From JBATTK01 sp049670505 (GTDB lineage: Bacteria > Bacteroidota > Bacteroidia > Flavobacteriales > Flavobacteriaceae), in NCBI GenBank assembly GCA_049670505.1, contig JBATTK010000189.1:1-48838 (forward strand): a stretch of 48,838 bases of DNA, given 5' to 3'. Within the stretch, counting starts at the first letter, position 1, and each line of letters opens with the position of its first letter. The notes under the pieces are model-generated. The model was given only the letters and a program-made list of their open reading frames with translations. It had not been told where the DNA came from and did not search any database. This document shows positions 46,806-48,838 of the stretch, piece by piece. The position numbers and the translations under genes are program-made.

Positions 46806-48107
46806 TTAAGTTTTATTCGTTCTTTTTAAAAACCATTTTTCTCCAGCAAAAACAAGTATCGTAAGTACCACCGCTACAATCACGACCAGCACGTCACTCG
46901 ATATTTTTATCCATAGAAATGCGCCCAGAACGATAAGGTCCAATATAATGGCGGTACCGATTATGGCTGCATTTGCCTTTATTTCTTTCCGTAGATTTTT
47001 TAAAATGCCCCAGTGGATTCCAATATCCATTACCAGATAGAGTATCGCCCCTAATGATGCAATCCTTGTCAAATCGAATAGAACGGTTAATGTGATCGCC
47101 GAGACTACGGTATAAACGAGCATATGTTTCTGTATGCCTCCTGGCATTCCAAAATGATTATGGGGTATCAAATCCATGTCAGTCAACATGGCCGTCATTC
47201 TTGAAACGGCAAAAACACTGGCTATAACCCCTGAAATCGTGGCAACAATGGCAATACCTACCGTAAACCAAAGCCCGTACTTGCCAAAGGCAGGCTTGGA
47301 GGCCTCCGCCAAGGAATAGTCCTTGGCCTGTATGATTTCTGCTATGGAAAGGTTGGAGGAAACTGCAAAAGCGACCAAAAGATATATGAGTGTGCAAATG
47401 GCCAATGAAATAATAATGGCCCTACCGACATTCTTATTGGGGTTCACAATTTCCCCACCGCTATTGGTTATGGTCGTAAAACCTTTGTAGGCCAAGATGG
47501 ACAATGCCAAAGCTCCTAAATAACTTGAGACCGGATATTCGGACAAACTGCTTGAAGGAACTACTTCCGAAAAAGAGAATCCCGCGGCCCACAGACCACC
47601 TATCGCAAAAATGGAAATACCCCCGATTTTCAGGATGGCCATTACCAAGGATGACTTGCCAATGACATTGTTTCCCGAAATATTGATCAAGAAGGCTGTA
47701 ATCAAGAGTAAAACTCCCAAAATTGGCACCCATACACTATTGTCATTAACATCGAACAATTGCAAGGTATACGAACCGAAGGTACGGGCGACCAAACTCT
47801 CATTGATCACCATGGAAAAAGCCATCAGCAGTGCTCCAGAAGCTGTAAGCGCCCCTTTACCATAAATCTTTTTCAGATAGGTGGCAATCCCTCCTGCAGA
47901 TGGATAGGCATTCGATAATTTAATATAGGAGTAGGCACTAAAGCCGGAGATAATGGCTCCTACCAAAAACGCAATAGGAAACCATTGACCCGATAGTTCT
48001 GCTACCTGACCCAACAGGGCAAAGATACCGGCACCGATCATTACCCCCGTACCTAGAGATACGGCACCGGTCAAACTCAGACTATTTTTATTATATCCTT
48101 CCATCAT
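46806..48107 (-). CDS. APC-family amino-acid permease
   Basis: The 433-residue transporter has 12 helices and the APC signature SLTGAVSLGTGVMIGAGIFALLGQVAELSG, with the unwound helix 1 (GAGIF) that binds the substrate amine. SYIKLSNAYPSAGGIATYLKKIYG and GFTTITNSGGEIVNPNKNVGRAIIIS also match. It imports an amino acid or amine, perhaps a metal-chelating one such as His or Cys (inference). It starts right at the end of the multicopper oxidase gene and 11 bp before the SHOCT gene. Confidence 0.92.
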   Translation of the reverse strand: MMEGYNKNSLSLTGAVSLGTGVMIGAGIFALLGQVAELSGQWFPIAFLVGAIISGFSAYSYIKLSNAYPSAGGIATYLKKIYGKGALTASGALLMAFSMVINESLVARTFGSYTLQLFDVNDNSVWVPILGVLLLITAFLINISGNNVIGKSSLVMAILKIGGISIFAIGGLWAAGFSFSEVVPSSSLSEYPVSSYLGALALSILAYKGFTTITNSGGEIVNPNKNVGRAIIISLAICTLIYLLVAFAVSSNLSIAEIIQAKDYSLAEASKPAFGKYGLWFTVGIAIVATISGVIASVFAVSRMTAMLTDMDLIPHNHFGMPGGIQKHMLVYTVVSAITLTVLFDLTRIASLGAILYLVMDIGIHWGILKNLRKEIKANAAIIGTAIILDLIVLGAFLWIKISSDVLVVIVAVVLTILVFAGEKWFLKRTNKT

Positions 48108-48838
48108 TTAAAATCTTACCAAAAGTCCGCCACCCCAACCGTATCGGTTGTTATAGTTGCCTTGGATTGAAAAATTGCGCGAAAGAATGTATGCAACCCC
48201 TACCAACCATTGTGTTTCACTTTCAAACGATTTGTTATTCTCTAAATCATTTACCCACCCAAAGTCCGCTCTATATTCGTATTCGCCTTCCAGAAAAATT
48301 CTAGGAAAAATCAATAATTCTCTGTCCAAACGTATTCTTGGGCGTAGCTGATGGTCCATACTCACATCTACATTAAATCTATAAGGCGTAAAATATTTTA
48401 CACCAACCAATCCTACGGTATTAAATGTATCATAAGAATCCGGTGTTGAAGTTTCGGTATTTACGCCTGCATATACACGTACCCAATCATTCAGGTACCT
48501 ATTATAACTTACTTCTATTTCGGCATTTTGATTGTAGTCAAATTCGGTACGCAAACTATATTCGTTTCGGATATTGCTCGACGTTAAAAAGAGTTCATTA
48601 AAGTTTGAGCCTGTACGAGCCAATCCCCATGAATAATAATGGTCTGTCTCATCGATAAGTTTCTGAACTGGGTAATCTTTCATTCTTTCATCCCTAGGGG
48701 TATCGTAACTGAACACTCTTGCCATACCACCCATCATATGGTACAATACGTGACAATGAAAGAACCAATCGCCATACTCTTCGTTATAAAATTCAATAAT
48801 AACTTTCTGCATTGGTGGTACGTTCACTGTATGCTTTA
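48108..48838 (-). CDS. Multicopper oxidase C-terminus fused to CopB-like outer-membrane barrel, 5' part cut
   Basis: The frame is open past the window edge (48838). Visible residues begin KHTVNVPPMQKVIIEFYN. They then show GDWFFHCHVLYHMMGGMARVF, the HCH-x3-H-x4-M type-1/type-3 copper site of PcoA/CopA-type oxidases. After about residue 60 (DERMKDYPVQ) the sequence changes to barrel strands (SYNRYLNDWVRVYAGVNTETSTPDSYDTFNTVGLVGVKYF) ending in VRF, like CopB/PcoB. So one protein combines Cu+ oxidation with a membrane-anchored barrel, a fusion known in Bacteroidota. It is the last gene in the window and the upstream limit of the visible copper operon. Confidence 0.88.
   Translation of the reverse strand, partial: KHTVNVPPMQKVIIEFYNEEYGDWFFHCHVLYHMMGGMARVFSYDTPRDERMKDYPVQKLIDETDHYYSWGLARTGSNFNELFLTSSNIRNEYSLRTEFDYNQNAEIEVSYNRYLNDWVRVYAGVNTETSTPDSYDTFNTVGLVGVKYFTPYRFNVDVSMDHQLRPRIRLDRELLIFPRIFLEGEYEYRADFGWVNDLENNKSFESETQWLVGVAYILSRNFSIQGNYNNRYGWGGGLLVRF

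Noticed and set aside
1..48838. CRISPR arrays, rRNA genes and IS transposases
   Set aside because: No regularly spaced long direct repeats, no rRNA-like stretch and no transposase-like protein were seen.

Overview
The window comes from a marine-type member of the Flavobacteriaceae (Bacteroidota). The evidence is protein family content (DUF6660, DUF2911, DUF3347, BfmA/BtgA mobilisation protein, CzcA-TolC and multicopper oxidase-CopB fusions), AT-rich DNA, scarcity of Shine-Dalgarno sequences, and promoters of the Bacteroidota TTTG / TAnnTTTG type. A chromosomal left end gives way to accessory DNA that carries a small defence-like cassette, a DNA mobilisation module and about 31 kb of metal-resistance genes.

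Layout. (1) 1-5375: chromosomal side, with the start of a secreted protein, a gene-poor stretch, pyruvate carboxylase (pyc), and a decayed AraC regulator just upstream of pyc. (2) 5376-6553: a non-coding junction with tRNA-3'-end-like fragments, a perfect 30-bp palindrome and short direct repeats with a 12-bp period. It is the best candidate for an old integration boundary. (3) 6554-10269: SIR2-domain protein, AlbA_2 (Schlafen-type) protein and a convergent FRG-domain protein, a plausible uncharacterised anti-phage or anti-plasmid cassette. (4) 10270-17567: structured non-coding DNA, ssb, DUF6876, RadC-like JAB protein, a candidate oriT, BfmA, relaxase and VirD4-type coupling protein, then a phospholipase D-like membrane protein. 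No integrase and no type IV secretion genes are present, so only part of an ICE or IME is visible. (5) 17568-26013 (+ strand): divalent-cation export (DUF6660, CzcA-TolC fusion, CzcB, Fur-family regulator, P1B ATPase). (6) 26072-48838: an unbroken run of minus-strand genes. These are an arsenic operon (arsR, arsC, acr3), a mercury or thiophilic-metal block (NHL lipoprotein, HMA protein, outer-membrane protein, MerT-like, thioredoxin-like, CsoR-like, GDCCVxC protein, MerA-like flavoprotein, MerTP, ArsR-type regulator), a copper block (copA, HMA chaperone, M90 peptidase, metal-motif AraC regulator), and a long periplasmic and envelope copper module (CusB with DUF3347, DUF305, PepSY, DUF2911, NTF2-like, K+ channel, DUF3347 proteins, haem-binding protein, DUF302, SHOCT, APC permease, multicopper oxidase-CopB fusion running off the right edge).

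Together the genes give layered metal defence. Cytoplasmic P-type ATPases, Acr3 and the flavoprotein handle metal inside the cell. RND components and outer-membrane barrels move it across the envelope. Many periplasmic or membrane proteins with Cys, Met or His motifs bind or oxidise it. Local regulators (Fur, ArsR x2, CsoR-like, AraC) sit beside the genes they probably control. The less ordinary features are the SIR2/AlbA_2/FRG cassette, a family of 58-bp hairpin elements in the copper module, a CsoR-like regulator lacking the usual ligands, a MerA-like enzyme lacking MerA's C-terminal cysteines, and an adaptor (CusB) without its pump.
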